DNA from: Euptelea pleiosperma
Lineage: Eukaryota > Streptophyta > Magnoliopsida > Ranunculales > Eupteleaceae
NCBI GenBank assembly: GCA_035048495.1
Contig: CM068552.1
Location: 18,602,154-18,666,153 of the forward strand
Reading direction: 5' to 3'
DNA: 64,000 bases
Below, one piece after another: positions 22,661 to 33,823 of this stretch. Numbering within the stretch: position 1 is the first letter of the stretch; each line of letters starts with the position of its first letter. The position numbers were made by a program, and so were the translations under genes. The notes below the pieces were generated by a model that worked only from the letters and a program-made list of their open reading frames with translations, was not told the origin of the DNA and did no database searches.

Positions 22661-23944
22661 GAAAGATTTCCACATGGCATTTTGGAGGGGTGGATATCAA
22701 AGTTCGATGTCCATCTGGACATCAAAGTTTTTTCTCTCTGGGCGAGACCATAACCGTCGGTCGAAGCTAAACCACTAAGTATGAAACAGTAGTCATCAAC
22801 CTGCTTCCATGACTATTGAATCCCAACCCTAATCATGAAAGGTAAGAAATGCTTAAAACAATAACTGTATTTTAGTTTCTAATTTTGCTTTCAATAGAAA
22901 GAGAAGACCAAGTTCCGAGTTGATTCGACGTTTTAGAGAACAGCTTTAAAGATTTACGAACTTGTTAAGAAAAATAAAAACCTTTCCCTTTATATTACTT
23001 TAAAGTAAATACTTTAAAAGGTATTTTAAATCCATAAAAAATATTTTAAACTACAGCAAACAAATACCCTTTAAATATCCTATTTTACATTTGTAATACG
23101 TGGTGTGTGTGTGTGTTACAATTTTTAGTACCTATCTTGTGGGATAGATATGATTATTTCAACACCAATTTCCTCTTGTACAGTACGTTAGAACTTCTCA
23201 ATAGAACCCAAATTCTAGGTTCCCCTTAGCCTAACTTTATGCTGCAACCATTTACTACACCATTGCCAAATCATTTTGTTTATTAGGCTGCAATGATGTT
23301 GTGTCAATCCCCAATTAGGCTGCAATGATGATGCGCTCTCTACAGACTTCATTCTCCATTTTTATTCCTTTGTGGTTTCTCCTAGTACCTAAGCTTCCAT
23401 CTCTTTCTCATGAAAAGCTCATGGATATATCAAAAACTAACATAACTTATGAAAAATGTGACCACTCAGTGTCAGTTTTTACTATGAAAATTGACATATA
23501 TACCACATGAGTTGAATAATAAACCAAGTAATATGAAGTGCTTCAACACGAGTAGACAGATATGTGAACAAAATAAGTTCCTGTGAAAAATTCAAATGCA
23601 AAGCGTACCTTTATAGGAGGCAGTCAAAAGTTCATACACTCCAAAACGAGCTCCCACTCCTAAAATTGTCTCCAATGTCATGCATCCAAACCACTATACG
23701 AACCTAAAACATTCATATCATAAAAGAGAAAATTGTATTAACAAGATAAGTTCCTGTTAATGGTTGCATGGGGTGAAAATATAAGGGGGTTCGACCAGCG
23801 GCGGAGCCAAGCTTTTTTTTTAAGGGGGGGCACCAAAGCTAGATACGAGTAACCGGGTAATGGCTAGTAGACCAAAGACCAGGGGTAGAGGGGGAGAAGG
23901 GGGAGTAAAACTTTGATGGCAGTGGGCAATCATCGAAGCCGATG
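22661..23944. other. intronic AT-rich sequence of CACTA copy A, no gene seen
   Basis: Shared with copy B (about 51.8-53.0 kb). Apart from a GT microsatellite near 23.10 kb, nothing was recognised. Confidence 0.5.
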
Positions 23945-24200
23945 ACAGCCCACAATATGTGCCATGTGGCACATTATTAGAGGACGCTGACCTTATGGAT
24001 GTTTGGCCAATCTCTAGATGGGCCTACAAATCAAAAGTCAACCTGATTAGTGATTTAACTTGTACCCAAATAATGGTGAAGGATGATCAAATTCCCACGG
24101 TTAAAATCAACCCGTGAAAATGACTCCAATCCAACGCTTATAAATCATTAATTGGGCTGATTTTTGGTTTGTAGCCCCATCTGGGGATGGGTCTGTAGAT
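23945..24200. mobile_element. MITE with long terminal inverted repeats
   Basis: The left arm (GGATGTTTGGCCAATC, then CTGATTAGTGATT) is matched in reverse by the right arm (AATCATTAATTGGGCTGATT, then GGGGATGGGTC). There is no coding potential. It lies in the intron of the CACTA transposase in both copies. Confidence 0.65.
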
Positions 24201-24337
24201 AATTACATATCTACGTAAGATTGTGTAGGCCCCACTGTAGGCCCAAAATTTTTATATTGTGCCAGAACTAGACTGGTTTATTACCACTGACTATGCATCT
24301 CGATCTTTTAGTAAAACTTGCTGACCATCGATAAGCA

Positions 24338-24620
24338 CTGACCACCCATAATATGAGCCACGAGGTACACTCTTAGAGGACGCTGACCGTATAAATATTT
24401 GGCCAATCCCTAAGTGGACCCACAACTGAAAATCAGCCTGATTAGTGATTTCAAGCCTTCGGATCTTTGTACCTAAATAATGGTAAATAATGCTCAAATT
24501 ACTACGGTTAAAATCAACCCATAAAAATGACTTCAAATAACGCTTAGAAATCATTGATCAGGTTGATTTTGGGTTTATAGGTCCACTTAAGGATTGACCA
24601 AACATCTATAGTCAAGCTGT
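24338..24620. mobile_element. second MITE of the same family
   Basis: It opens with a TGAGCCACGAGGTACAC block and ATTTGGCCAATCCC. The right arm repeats these in reverse as GGATTGACCAAACATC. Adjacent to the preceding MITE and shared with copy B at about 53.46-53.73 kb. Confidence 0.65.
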
Positions 24621-24754
24621 CATCAAAGTTTTATTCTTGTGTGAGGCTCTAGGGCAAAAACTGAAGGGTTTTGAAATTGAAAGATCACGATGTAACTAGT
24701 TATAGCTCAAACTTTGAGCTAGCACCATATTTGTAACTCTGCTGCTGCCACTTG

Positions 24755-24990
24755 AGCCGACTGACCGCATGGATGGTTAGCTAGCCCACCCCTTGGTAGA
24801 CACGGATACAAAATATCAGCTTGTTTGATGATATTTACTATTGATTTTAGTACTCAAAATATTGGTTGAATTCAACGGCTATAATCACTCCTTAAAAAGT
24901 ACTAAAATCTAATGGCTAAATAATACCAATCATAGTGATACTTATCCACTAAGGAGCGGACTAAACTTCCATGCGGTCAATGGACCAGAT
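24755..24990. mobile_element. MITE of a second family
   Basis: The left arm has ACTGACCGCATGGATGG and the right arm CCATGCGGTCAATGG in inverse orientation, with further arm matches (CCCACCCCTTGGTAG against CACTAAGGAGCGG). Shared with copy B near 53.88-54.11 kb. Confidence 0.55.
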
Positions 24991-25238
24991 TGCAGTGGTG
25001 AGTTCCTCTGGCCCCTATGTAGCTCTGCCGCTGGGTTCGACTCAACTCCAGTTGAGAGGGAAACCTATCCACCCCAAACCCATTAAAACCCCCAAACCCC
25101 CAAACCCAGTCTTGCAGTTTCAAACCCCAAATGCCATGATCAAAACCCTTAACATCAAAAAACCCCCCAAATCCATTCCAAAACCTACTGTGAGAGGGAA
25201 CAAGGAGAGAGAGAGAGAGACCCTAAGAGAAAACTTAC

Positions 25239-25440
25239 CGGAGAAGCAGTGGCACAGCAGCGGCAGCATGGGCGGTACACGGTGGTGGGTGTTGCAGCGG
25301 TACGCGGCAGTGATTTTTGGAGCGGTACGCGGCACAGAATGGCAAGAAGAGGGGAGGGGTTTAGGAGGAGAGGGATTTAAGAGGAGGAGAAGAGGGGTTT
25401 AGGAGGAGAGGGGGGTTTTGGAGGAGAGGGTTAAGTTGAT
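25239..25440 (-). promoter_or_regulatory. probable leader exon and splice donor of the CACTA transposase gene
   Basis: On the - strand a GC-rich, repetitive segment ends CTTCTCCG followed by GTAAGT, a consensus splice donor (intron starts at 25238). It lies just inside the right subterminal repeats, where transcription of a CACTA transposase should start. The next coding ATG is at 21123, so a ~4-kb first intron is inferred. This supports 25764, not 22462, as the true right end. Confidence 0.45.
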
Positions 25441-25497
25441 TTTTCATTCGCACGCAGAGAGAATGAAAAATCGACTAATTTTTTATTTATTTATAAC

Positions 25498-25752
25498 ATA
25501 CTTTTACCGACGGTCATATGACCATCGGTATACATTGATTTTACCGATGGCCAACACTGACCATCGGTATATTTGGCTTTTACCGACCGTCAACGTAAAC
25601 CTGTCGCTATAGACCCCAATTTTTCCCACCAAAACTTCCCGCTAATCTCTGTATTAGCTTTTAGCGATGGTTTGAATTGTGACCGCTGCTATAAGTAACA
25701 ATACCGACCGTTTTATCTGACCATCGATAAAAATCCATCGCTAAATTTGTAT
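25498..25752. repeat. right subterminal repeats of CACTA copy A
   Basis: ACCGACGGTC-type motifs and complements recur, often as palindromes around CATATG-like centres, matching those at the left end. Confidence 0.8.
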
Positions 25753-25849
25753 TTTCTTGTAGTGCCTCTAAAGTAAATAAAGAAACAAAACTAGAAATTC
25801 TGTTGTAGTATTGCAACTTATACGTATTTTGGCCATAACTCCCTCAAAT

Positions 25850-26272
25850 CATGTTCGAATTGGGTTATGCCGCGTGGTCGATAGGTGTTATGCTGAGAGG
25901 GTGGCCCAAGGTGGACCTCTTAGCTATAGGGGCAGGATTTTGTGGAGGATGATCCCGTTTGCAGTCATATGTGGCATTTGGGTGGGAGAGGAATAGGAGG
26001 GTTTTTAGAGGAGAAGAAGTCTCTCTCCAAGACATCATCATTAGTACTAATTAGGCTTCTCTCCATATTTGGGAAAGCATTTTCACCGAGTTGAGGAGCA
26101 CTTTTTTTAGTGATATGGTTTTTATGTTTGATACTTTGTTGATAAGGTAGTGTCGGTGGTTGCCCTTGCTTTTTTGCTTCTGTTTTAGCCCAAGTAGGGG
26201 CTGTCCTCTCTGTATTCCCGGGATCTTCTCGATCTCCTTTTTATATGTTTATTGACTTTTAAAAAAAAAAAA
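25850..26272 (+). pseudogene. 5'-truncated LINE (L1) 3' end, copy A
   Basis: The reading frame carries ILWRMIPF followed by an IW-ERNRR-FRG block, typical of the zinc-binding end (zf-RVT) of plant L1 ORF2. It is followed by a short 3' tail ending in a run of A at 26261-26272. A one-base insertion near 25981 breaks the frame here; copy B retains it. Only the last few hundred bases survive, the usual result of incomplete target-primed reverse transcription. Target duplications were not identified with confidence. Confidence 0.75.
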
Positions 26273-28200
26273 TGCAACATCGAAGCACCTTTAACATAGA
26301 AAATATAGCCATACATAAAATGCTGATATTCGACTACATCACCACATTTGACCACAGTTTGACTACTGTTGACAACACTACTTTAGCTTCATTTGAATTC
26401 TTTGACTATGAATAACATGCCTCAAACTCAATTTGCATCACTGAGACACCCAAATTGGCACTACTATCACATCAAGATATCCAAAGTGACAAAGAAAATG
26501 TGTTGCCTGAGAGATCTTGTTGTGCCAAGAGAGAGATGTGAGCCGAAACAGGGATTGCAAAAGTGCGAGCCCCGATCCTCGGTCCAAGATGAAGAAATCA
26601 ATGCCACCCAAGGATTTATATAGGGTGTAGAGACGTCTCTCCCCTTTTTAACAAAACCATATTCTAGTTTTCAAAACCACCATTGTTTTTAAAATAAAAA
26701 CAAGCCAACACATCTTGTTATTTTCTTTGAGTAAAGAATCTTTTTTTTTTGTAAAGTATGTTTACTTCTTTCCTTCTTTTCTAAAAACCACATAAAATTT
26801 TCCAAAACCTCTTTTTTAAATTTCAAAATCTAACTTTACCTATTTGGAAAGGATGAGACACGTCTTCATCTTTTAGCAATTTTCAACTATTGACTTTCCA
26901 AAGAAAACCATTTTGTCTTTTAGCAAATAAAACTTGAGTCACTTTTTTTTATATTAAAGAAATGTCTTGAACTTATTTTTTCATTAAAATAATATTTTCT
27001 TACTTCATTTCAACATCAAAAGGTTTTCAAATATGCCAACCGACCATCCTTGTTTTGGGAAAAGAGATCTTTTCTTTTTAAAATATCAAAACTCATTTTT
27101 TTAGTATTAAAATCTTTTGCTTGGAAAGGGAAAAAAATACACCGGCAATATTCTTTTGGTAATATCCCACATATTTGCTAAAATGATTATTGCATACTAC
27201 GCATTTATTCATTGTGTTGACACGGTTCTTTACATTGGATCATCAACTTGGCCCACCAATTCGGCCCACATCTTGGCAGTGTGGCATACTAGCCTTTTTT
27301 AGATTTGAATTCTTGTGATTGGACTTGGGCTTGATCGGCTTTGAGAGTGAGCTTTGGTACTGGGCCGTAGCACCGGGTTATATCGAGTCCTTGAATTTGT
27401 ACTTTAGTACCCTTCTTTAGGCATTGGGTTGGCTCACCTACACAAACAACAACGAAATTAATGTAAGCCTATTATCATGAAAGTCCCGAAATGCCTTTAT
27501 GCTCATGAAATTCTCTAGATGTGAGAAAAGTCATGAAAATGGATAGTTCTCTACTTTATATGTAAGAAATAGAGATTTACGTAGGAAACTCTTGATAACA
27601 CCTTGGGGGAAATGGGAAAAAATGTATAACATGACGAGTTATCACCTACCCCTATCGCTTTCCAAATTAGGATTTTGTTCAGCTTTGACAAACAATGTTG
27701 TGAATGCTCTAGTGGACGACACTCCACGAGGCACAACTGAATGGTCTCTTTTCTTCCTCTTACTTTTAGTGTTTGGAGTCATACCTGGACAATTCCTCAG
27801 TTATCTTTCATAGCATGCTTTGAGACCGATCCAATGTTAGCTAGATTGTTAAAGTTTTGACACAGGATTATGATAACAGTGCTGGGATGGTGACAATTTC
27901 CGAGTTTGGATTGGGAGGCATGGCTTTCTCACTAAAATGTGCACCCGAATGATGGTCTACCAATCTCACACTGACAGAGGAGGTACATGCAGAATGGGAC
28001 CCATCTTTTGATGGATAGATTCACTCCAGAAACCAATCTGATTAGATGATAAGAACCACTAGATTTATTGCAGTATCCACTGTCAATGAATATTAGCGAG
28101 CAATCTAGAAAAAAGAAATATTTCATAGAGCATGATGGTTACAGTTATCTAATCGTATTGGTATTTTTGGCGAAGATTTAGGTGGGATGTATTGAATAAT
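26273..28200. other. anonymous sequence of duplication copy A, no gene seen
   Basis: Shared with about 55346-57260. Small ORFs are not conserved between copies in a way that suggests coding. It may be decayed transposon sequence; a TATATAGGG near 26617 could be an old LTR promoter. Confidence 0.5.
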
Positions 28201-29138
28201 GGGTGTGGATGGGAGGTGGGACCGGATGTGAACCATCACCAAACACCCTCTAGATGGGGATTGCCGGATTTGTTTATAACAAAGGACGCCAGATCTGCAC
28301 CGCACAGTAACGGTGTAAATGGGCCAGTCTTGGTCCTGGGCCCGACTTTTGGTATATTTTGAGTAGGCCTAAGCATGGAATCCTTGGTCATCAATCCAAC
28401 TTTTCAAACGTTTACCAGCATTAGGACTTGCCATGACCAAATTCCACACCATTTAAAAAGAAACTAACCATCCGATCAAGGACGCCTTCATGAGACAACC
28501 TATGAACGGTTCAAATTCAATACAAATGTGTATTAGTGGTCATCCAATTAAATGGTCAATATTGAGGTAATCGGCCAGGCGTTGCTGTGAATTTTGGGCT
28601 CTCCCATTACTAGGGCATGAAATTGGCCGGATCCTATAGATGATCATGATCTGGTTCTGTCTTGACCCAGATCCAGATCGGATGGCCCATACCATTAGCA
28701 TCTGAACCATACTCTCTAATCCTTATTGAATGACCCAAATCCAGTATATTGATTAGTTATATAATCACAAACACAATCATCCAAAGGATCCGAATGAATC
28801 CAAGACGGCCAAACAGTACTGGATCGTCTTAAGCACATTCAGACCTGAAATCAATTGGACTCGGGTCAGGTCAGGTCCCCTAGATCCATATTCGTCCATT
28901 TTGTATTTGGGATACATTTTGAGGATCCAAATCAGTTATAGAATAGGTGTTGACTGGGTCAGGAGGATTGAACCGGTCCTTTTCTTGCAATCCAAATCTA
29001 GTTTCCTTATTCGACACAAGTTACTTGGTACGTAACAAATCTATAAATACCCCCCTATCTTTGTTGTTTAGAGAACCCTAAACTCTTTCTTTCTTTCTTT
29101 CTTTGCACTTGGGTGGGTCCCCCATCTGCCTCTCCGAG

Positions 29139-29328
29139 TTACAGCAGGCTATTCACGACCTTACGATCTAGGTGGTGCATGCCCCCACTCTACTTGCGGG
29201 TCTTGATCTCTGTAATCCATGTGGAAAGGCATGCGTGTTGTTTTCTCGCAGTTGGACAATAAAGGCAAGAGCCGCACGTAGAATGGGGACGCCATCTACA
29301 CTCTCTTACGTACGTGTTTGATTGCAAC
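29139..29328 (+). repeat. internal repeat block R1 of the Y unit
   Basis: It shares an ordered series of motifs with 29977-30149: TTACAG, GATCTAGGTGG, AATCCATG, GAAAGGCAT, CAGTTGGA, AGAATGGGGAC and GATTGCAAC. After both blocks a TTACCA(C/T)AAGGTA motif recurs, but in the second case only beyond the copia-like LTR sequence. Confidence 0.7.
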
Positions 29329-29598
29329 TGGAGATAGTCCGTTACCACAAGGTACGTAGTGTCTAAAGTCGAATAGATCAGATGGTCTTTTTTTTTCTGG
29401 AGATCAAAAGATCAGATGGTCTCTATCATCCAACTGCTTTGACTTTCACCTCGGGGATCTCCAACGTGGGGCATATCAAAAGGTGGGTCATAAACACCTG
29501 TACATGCAGTGCACAAGCAAGGGCCGGGTGTACATTTTAACCTGCACCTGCATGCATGGCACATCACATGCAGATATTTCAGTATTCAGGACAATCAT

Positions 29599-29643
29599 GG
29601 TGAAGATCATGATGATCATCACAGTGAGGTGATCATCTTCACC
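29599..29643. other. short imperfect hairpin
   Basis: GGTGAA and GATGATCA pair with TGATCATC and TTCACC around an 11-nt loop, with a 6-nt bulge. In the diverged copy (38795-38842) the outer arms form a continuous 14-bp inverted repeat. Confidence 0.5.
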
Positions 29644-29976
29644 AACAATTAGCAAAGTTTCTCACCAAGAAAGGAGTCTACAGTGGGCGAAGAAGGTAAA
29701 CTGTTTCTTTCTTTCTCTTTCTTTCTCTTTCTTTCTTCATTTGTTAGTACTTCAATTTTTCCTGATAAGCTTCTTGATTTTTACATTTTTCTTGGTAATG
29801 TTCACAAGTTCCCCAAAGAACTGCTTCTCCAACAATGTTGGATTCATCTCTGCACCAATTTCTTCCAAATCAACTCATGGTAGAAAACAACATCCTACAT
29901 CTACCAATAGTCTCAACATAAACAAAACATATCAAGCCAGCCTTCAACGACTGAATTGGTCGTTTCTGCCACCAAT

Positions 29977-30149
29977 TTACAGAAGGGATACACGACCTCT
30001 GATCTAGGTGGACTCCCATTCTATGTAAGAACCTTGGTTCTGGCAATCCATGAAGAAAGGCATATTGTTCTTCTGCAGTTGGATAACTGAAGCAAGAACC
30101 AAGAACATAGAATGGGGACACCATCTAGCCCTACACGTTCGATTGCAAC
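29977..30149 (+). repeat. internal repeat block R2 of the Y unit
   Basis: Second member of the internal pair described at 29139-29328. It lies about 50 bp before the TATAAAA at 30199. Confidence 0.7.
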
Positions 30150-30198
30150 CTTGATCTTGGTTCTGGCAATCTGCCACCAATTAATTTCTTGGTTTGGG

Positions 30199-30463
30199 TA
30201 TAAAACCCCCTTTTTTTTTTTTTTTGTGAGAGTGAGAAATTTTGTGAGAGACTTTGGATTTTGGTGGGTGTGGGAAAAGCTCTTTGTTGAAGAAGCTTGT
30301 ACACCTTGTAATTTTGTGATCTCCATAATGAAAAAGAAGATTCCCTTGTTGTTGCCCGTGGACGTAGGCATACTGCCGAACCACGTAAATATTTGTGTCT
30401 CCGTGTTTCTCTTTTTCTTGCATTATTTTATTTACTTTCTCGTAGATCCGGTAGTGTGCTGCA
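30199..30463 (+). repeat. Ty1/copia-like LTR fragment (R/U5 signature)
   Basis: TATAAAA is followed by a leader with GTGGACGTAGGCATA, then GCCGAACCACGTAAAT and TTGTGTCTCC, a phrase widely seen in the R/U5 of plant copia LTRs. The right end is perhaps near GTGCTGCA at 30463. The left end and target duplication were not resolved. Confidence 0.55.
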
Positions 30464-31769
30464 TTACCATAAGGTAGTGTGTAGTTATCACTGTTCCCTG
30501 GTGTGAAGGGGCAGATTCGGGTACGTTGGGCAAATTATATCCACACCCACCTGATTATTATTAGGTCTGAAAGGTGGATCTGACGTGGCTTCTACCGAGT
30601 GATTGGGTAAAATGTTTTCATACCAGGGTACCCTGACCTGACCCAATTAAGAATCAGGTAGAAATGAATGGACCAGAACCAACTAAGAATATTCTGGTTC
30701 GGGGTTTGTGATCAGGGTGATGAGGTATACCCATTGACACTCCTCTAAATTGATATATTGTTTCTCAATTACAAGTCGAGAAGAAATTTAAAATGTGAAA
30801 GCTATACATATCTATCAATGGTAAATGCTGAGTTTACGTACTATAGGCCCCATTCGTCGGTCCCACCCACGCAAAAAAGATCTTGTAGTTCAATATTTAA
30901 CATGGTTGGATGATCTCAACCATCCAATTTACTCAACGTGTTTTTACGATGGTTCAGAAAAAAAAAACTATGGACTAGAGCAGGAAATTCAAAAGTTCAG
31001 ATGAGATCTCCCCAAACCTTTAGCTCTTAAAGATCTTTATCATCATCAGAAGTTATTGCTGTGGTGTACAGCAACAGGTAATGTTTTTTTCCAGAACGTG
31101 ATCTACATTCCACGAGCTTTTTGCTCCACTTACACTACTGGAAAAAAAAAGAAAAAAGAAAAAGAAAAAGAACACAAGAAAGGTCGCTGAAAATAATCAT
31201 GTAGGTGATTGCTAAATTCCTATAAAGTTGCAGTCCCCTTATGGAGAGACGAAGAAAAAGGAAAATAATGGAAAATAGAATAAAAGATAAAAGCATTATC
31301 AGGATCTTGTAGGTTAGAACTATTTATGATCAGAAAAATTAGAACCGTATGATCTATCCCATTCTTTTTTGTGGCTCATGAATATCTGGGTTACTGATTA
31401 GAATATGATTTAGAATTGGTTGGAGCCCAAAATGTTTGGGGTTGCACCGGGTCAGCCTGTTTTTCTCAAGATCAATATCAATATCAAAATTTAATACCTA
31501 GAGAATATGCTACAAACTTTGGAAATATGGGGGAATGTTAGTTTTCCCTCGCGATTTCGTGCTAAGTCTTAGTAATATGGCGAGGAAGCCGTTCTTTCTA
31601 GAACCTTCCCACCAATTTTGGTTTGATTAAATTTCGTGCTCCTCTAAGCGTTTGCATTAATATCTTATAAAAAAAAAGTGCAAGGAGTAGAATCTCTTTT
31701 GCATTTTAAGTAAACTAGGGCGACGCCATATGCGATGCACATGCACCTTATGCTTGGCAACACCTTACA
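30464..31769. other. anonymous sequence, nearly identical in both duplication copies, no gene seen
   Basis: Matches 59530-60834 with almost no differences by eye. An A-rich purine stretch lies near 31.14 kb. Nothing coding was recognised. Confidence 0.5.
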
Positions 31770-32056
31770 CGTGGCACACTCTTTAGAGACCACTGACCGT
31801 ATAGATGTTTGGCCCATCCCTACTTGGACCTACATACTAGAATTCATTCTAATTAGTATAATTTTTATCTGTTGGATTAGAGCATTTTTCATGGTTTATT
31901 TTTAACCATGGATTTCTAGTAGTATTTCGGGTACTCAGATTCAAAGGTCAGAAATCACTAATCAGACCAATTTTTGTTACATAAGTTCATCTAGGGATGG
32001 GCCAAACATCCATACTATCAATAGCCTCTAATATTGTGCCGTGTGGCTCACATTGT
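31770..32056. mobile_element. MITE with ~110-bp inverted arms, copy A
   Basis: The left arm begins ACGTGGCACACTCTTTAGAG and contains ATAGATGTTTGGCCCATC; the right arm mirrors it (GATGGGCCAAACATCC ... GCCGTGTGGCTCA). It is the best-preserved member of the family also seen at 23.9 and 24.3 kb. Copy B has it at about 60835-61121. Confidence 0.75.
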
Positions 32057-32126
32057 GGGTCTATAATCGTCTATTTTTTTTCTTCTCATGGACAGTTTTG
32101 ATGCTATGTGGGGATACAATAAAGGG

Positions 32127-32218
32127 TCGCTCTACGGGCACCCACGTCTTTCGGCCGGGCACCCACGAGGGACCAAAATGCCCCTCCTTTCAGATCCCTT
32201 CCTCTTTCTCTCTTTACT

Positions 32219-32258
<40 letters not shown>
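32127..32258. repeat. left arm of a terminal-inverted-repeat element, with GA microsatellite
   Basis: GGGTCGCTCTACGGGCAC opens an arm whose inverse is found in copy B at about 62869-62935 (GGAGGGGCATTTTGGTCC and GTGGGTGCCCGGCC). Between the arms lies the copia-type LTR. A run of about 19 GA repeats ends the arm here; copy B has far fewer. In copy A the right arm is missing. Confidence 0.6.
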
Positions 32259-32260
<2 letters not shown>

Positions 32261-32397
32261 AGAAGGGATTGAAATTTCATCGGTCCGTTTTCTTTAATCC
32301 AATATACCTAGAAGGGGGGGGGGGTTGATTAGGTATTTAAAATTATTTATACCTACACAGTTTTACTGGTCTATGGTAACACAGTTTTACTGGTCTA

Positions 32398-33823
32398 TGG
32401 TAGGGGAACAAATCGCATGTCTTAGTTGTTTGATAAAAGATTATCACAACCGACTCAAATCGAATATACATCCCTAGTATATTTTCTTTTCGTCGTTTGA
32501 TCTAATCAAGATAGATTGCGGAATACAAACAAACAATCATACAAGACAAGAGATTTTTACATGAAAACCTTGGCCAAGGAAAAGCTACGGGACCACGTCC
32601 AGACGGAAAGTATCACTAACTGAAAAGTTAAACAAAACAAAAGTTTCCTACGCATCACCATTGCAAATACAGCTTCTAACCTTAGCCAAGGCCTACTGCC
32701 GTTGCGTCAACGTCCTCTGAATCAACGCTACGAATCCACGTGCGCCCTTTTAGCCAAGAAACCTTGTCTGCTTGTTCAGTTTGGTACACCACAAACCTAC
32801 CGTCGATCGGCTCCTCCGATCTTAATTCTCAACACTCCTGCCTTTGCAGAAGGTGAAGGATTCAATACACCCTGAACCCCAAGTTGCTCAAAAGGTACTC
32901 TCAGGCTTACTAGGTTGAATATAGAAGTAAAAACCTAAGCTGAGTAAAGATCAAGCTCTTGACTTTAATCGAGAAGAGAACAAGCTCACAAGATGTGAAT
33001 GAAAATAAGTTTCTTACTTTTTGAATGGACACTCTAATAAATTTAAAGCCTTTGCTTCTCTCTCTTGAAGAATGAGTCACTCTGTGTCTCTGTGTGTGTT
33101 TAGAGAAGGCATAGAAGGGTTTTATTTATAGAATTTTAAGACTTTGAGTCGTGTGGAATGTGGGATAATGGAACCATGAATTTTGGATCTAAAAAAACTG
33201 ATTCTGGTCAAGGTCCAATCGATTGTACATTTGGTCCGAAGGCACCAATCGATTGCACAGGGTTCTCCAATCGATTTGATATTAAAAACTTTCTATCCCG
33301 AAGGCTCCAATCAATTATACAGAGTCTCCAATCAATTGTACTCAGAAAGATTTCTGTCCCAAAGGCTCCAATCGATTTCATAGAGTCTCCAATCGATTGT
33401 GTTCAAATAAGTTCTGCATCGTATTCTCCAATCGATTACACAGTGTCTCTAATCAATTGGGCTATGTCCAATCGATTGGACTTTCCTACTAGTTAATAAA
33501 ATTGATTATGATTCGGGTCTGTCCAATGACTAAGTCTGACCATTATGTTTTGTTCATTTTAATCAACTCCTATGGCCATTAAGTCACTTACTTTCCTAAT
33601 TGAGCGTACACGATCATTAACTAACAAATTGGCAGTTACTTAGATGACTCCTGTCGTCAACCGTCTGATTCTTGCTATCTCTGTCTTTTAGTCTTCATGT
33701 AGTTGGCGAAGTATGCATACCATGACATCTTCACGCTACACTTGTGCTCGTAGGAACGGTCATAAGAATGTTTTTATGTTAAACAGAATCTTTGCCAAAT
33801 TGAATTTGAAAATATTCTTTACA
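32398..33823 (-). repeat. Ty1/copia-type LTR with CCAATCGATTG repeats, copy A
   Basis: Read on the - strand it starts TGTAAAGAATATTTTC, has a run of CCAATCGATTG-type motifs, then a TATA box (CTATAAATA in copy B) and a long leader. It ends with TTGTATGATTGTTTG and ATTCCGCAATC, typical of copia U5. No internal domain was seen, so it is probably a solo LTR. It is much more diverged from copy B than its surroundings. Borders are approximate. Confidence 0.65.

Larger units (their letters stand above)
10005..25764 (-). mobile_element. CACTA (En/Spm) DNA transposon, copy A
   Basis: The left end is CACTACAGGAAAAA and the right end, read inward, is CACTACAAGAAAA. Both are followed by GCGACGG/ACCGACGG subterminal repeats. 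The 3-bp target duplication is CCT on the right (25765-25767); the left flank is TCT here but CCT in copy B, so one base has changed. Two genes are transcribed from right to left: a TNP2-type transposase and a Transposase_24-type protein. Nested inside are a 2616-bp solo LTR, a CACTA end remnant, several MITEs and a 179-bp array. The element length without the solo LTR and its duplication is about 13.1 kb. Confidence 0.93.
28201..30404. repeat. Y unit, copy A (TATA box, internal repeat, hairpin, copia-LTR-like end)
   Basis: This ~2.2-kb unit occurs three times: here, 37454-39551 (diverged) and 57261-59470. It contains CTATAAATAC at about 29041, two related ~180-bp blocks (29139-29328 and 29977-30149), a short hairpin at 29599-29643 and a second TATAAAA at 30199. 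Its end resembles the R/U5 part of Ty1/copia LTRs. ORFs on both strands are not credible genes. It is either a decayed copia-derived element or a non-coding transcription unit into which a copia LTR fell; I cannot decide. Confidence 0.6.
9380..33823 (+). repeat. large direct duplication, copy A
   Basis: This segment matches 41865-62849 in the same order and orientation: left flank, CACTA element, LINE tail, Y unit, MITE and copia LTR. Size differences are mainly explained by the solo LTR at 15690-18305 (A only) and four extra 179-bp units (A only). Divergence is uneven: scattered differences across the CACTA part, almost none over about 29.7-32.1 kb, and many more over the copia LTR. The right border is approximate. 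Confidence 0.93.

Noticed and set aside
26393..26623. ORF of 76 codons with a partner of 99 codons in copy B
   Set aside because: The frame lengths differ between copies because a stop is lost in B. Composition is unremarkable and no family was recognised.
29683..30477. Small ORFs conserved between 29.7-30.5 kb and 58.7-59.5 kb
   Set aside because: They are conserved only because the two segments are nearly identical at DNA level. In the diverged copy at 38.9-39.6 kb the frames are broken, and both strands are open equally.
31710..31745. Possible inverted Helitron end (ACTAGGGCGACGCC)
   Set aside because: A CTAG is present, but no convincing 3' hairpin of the needed shape could be drawn.
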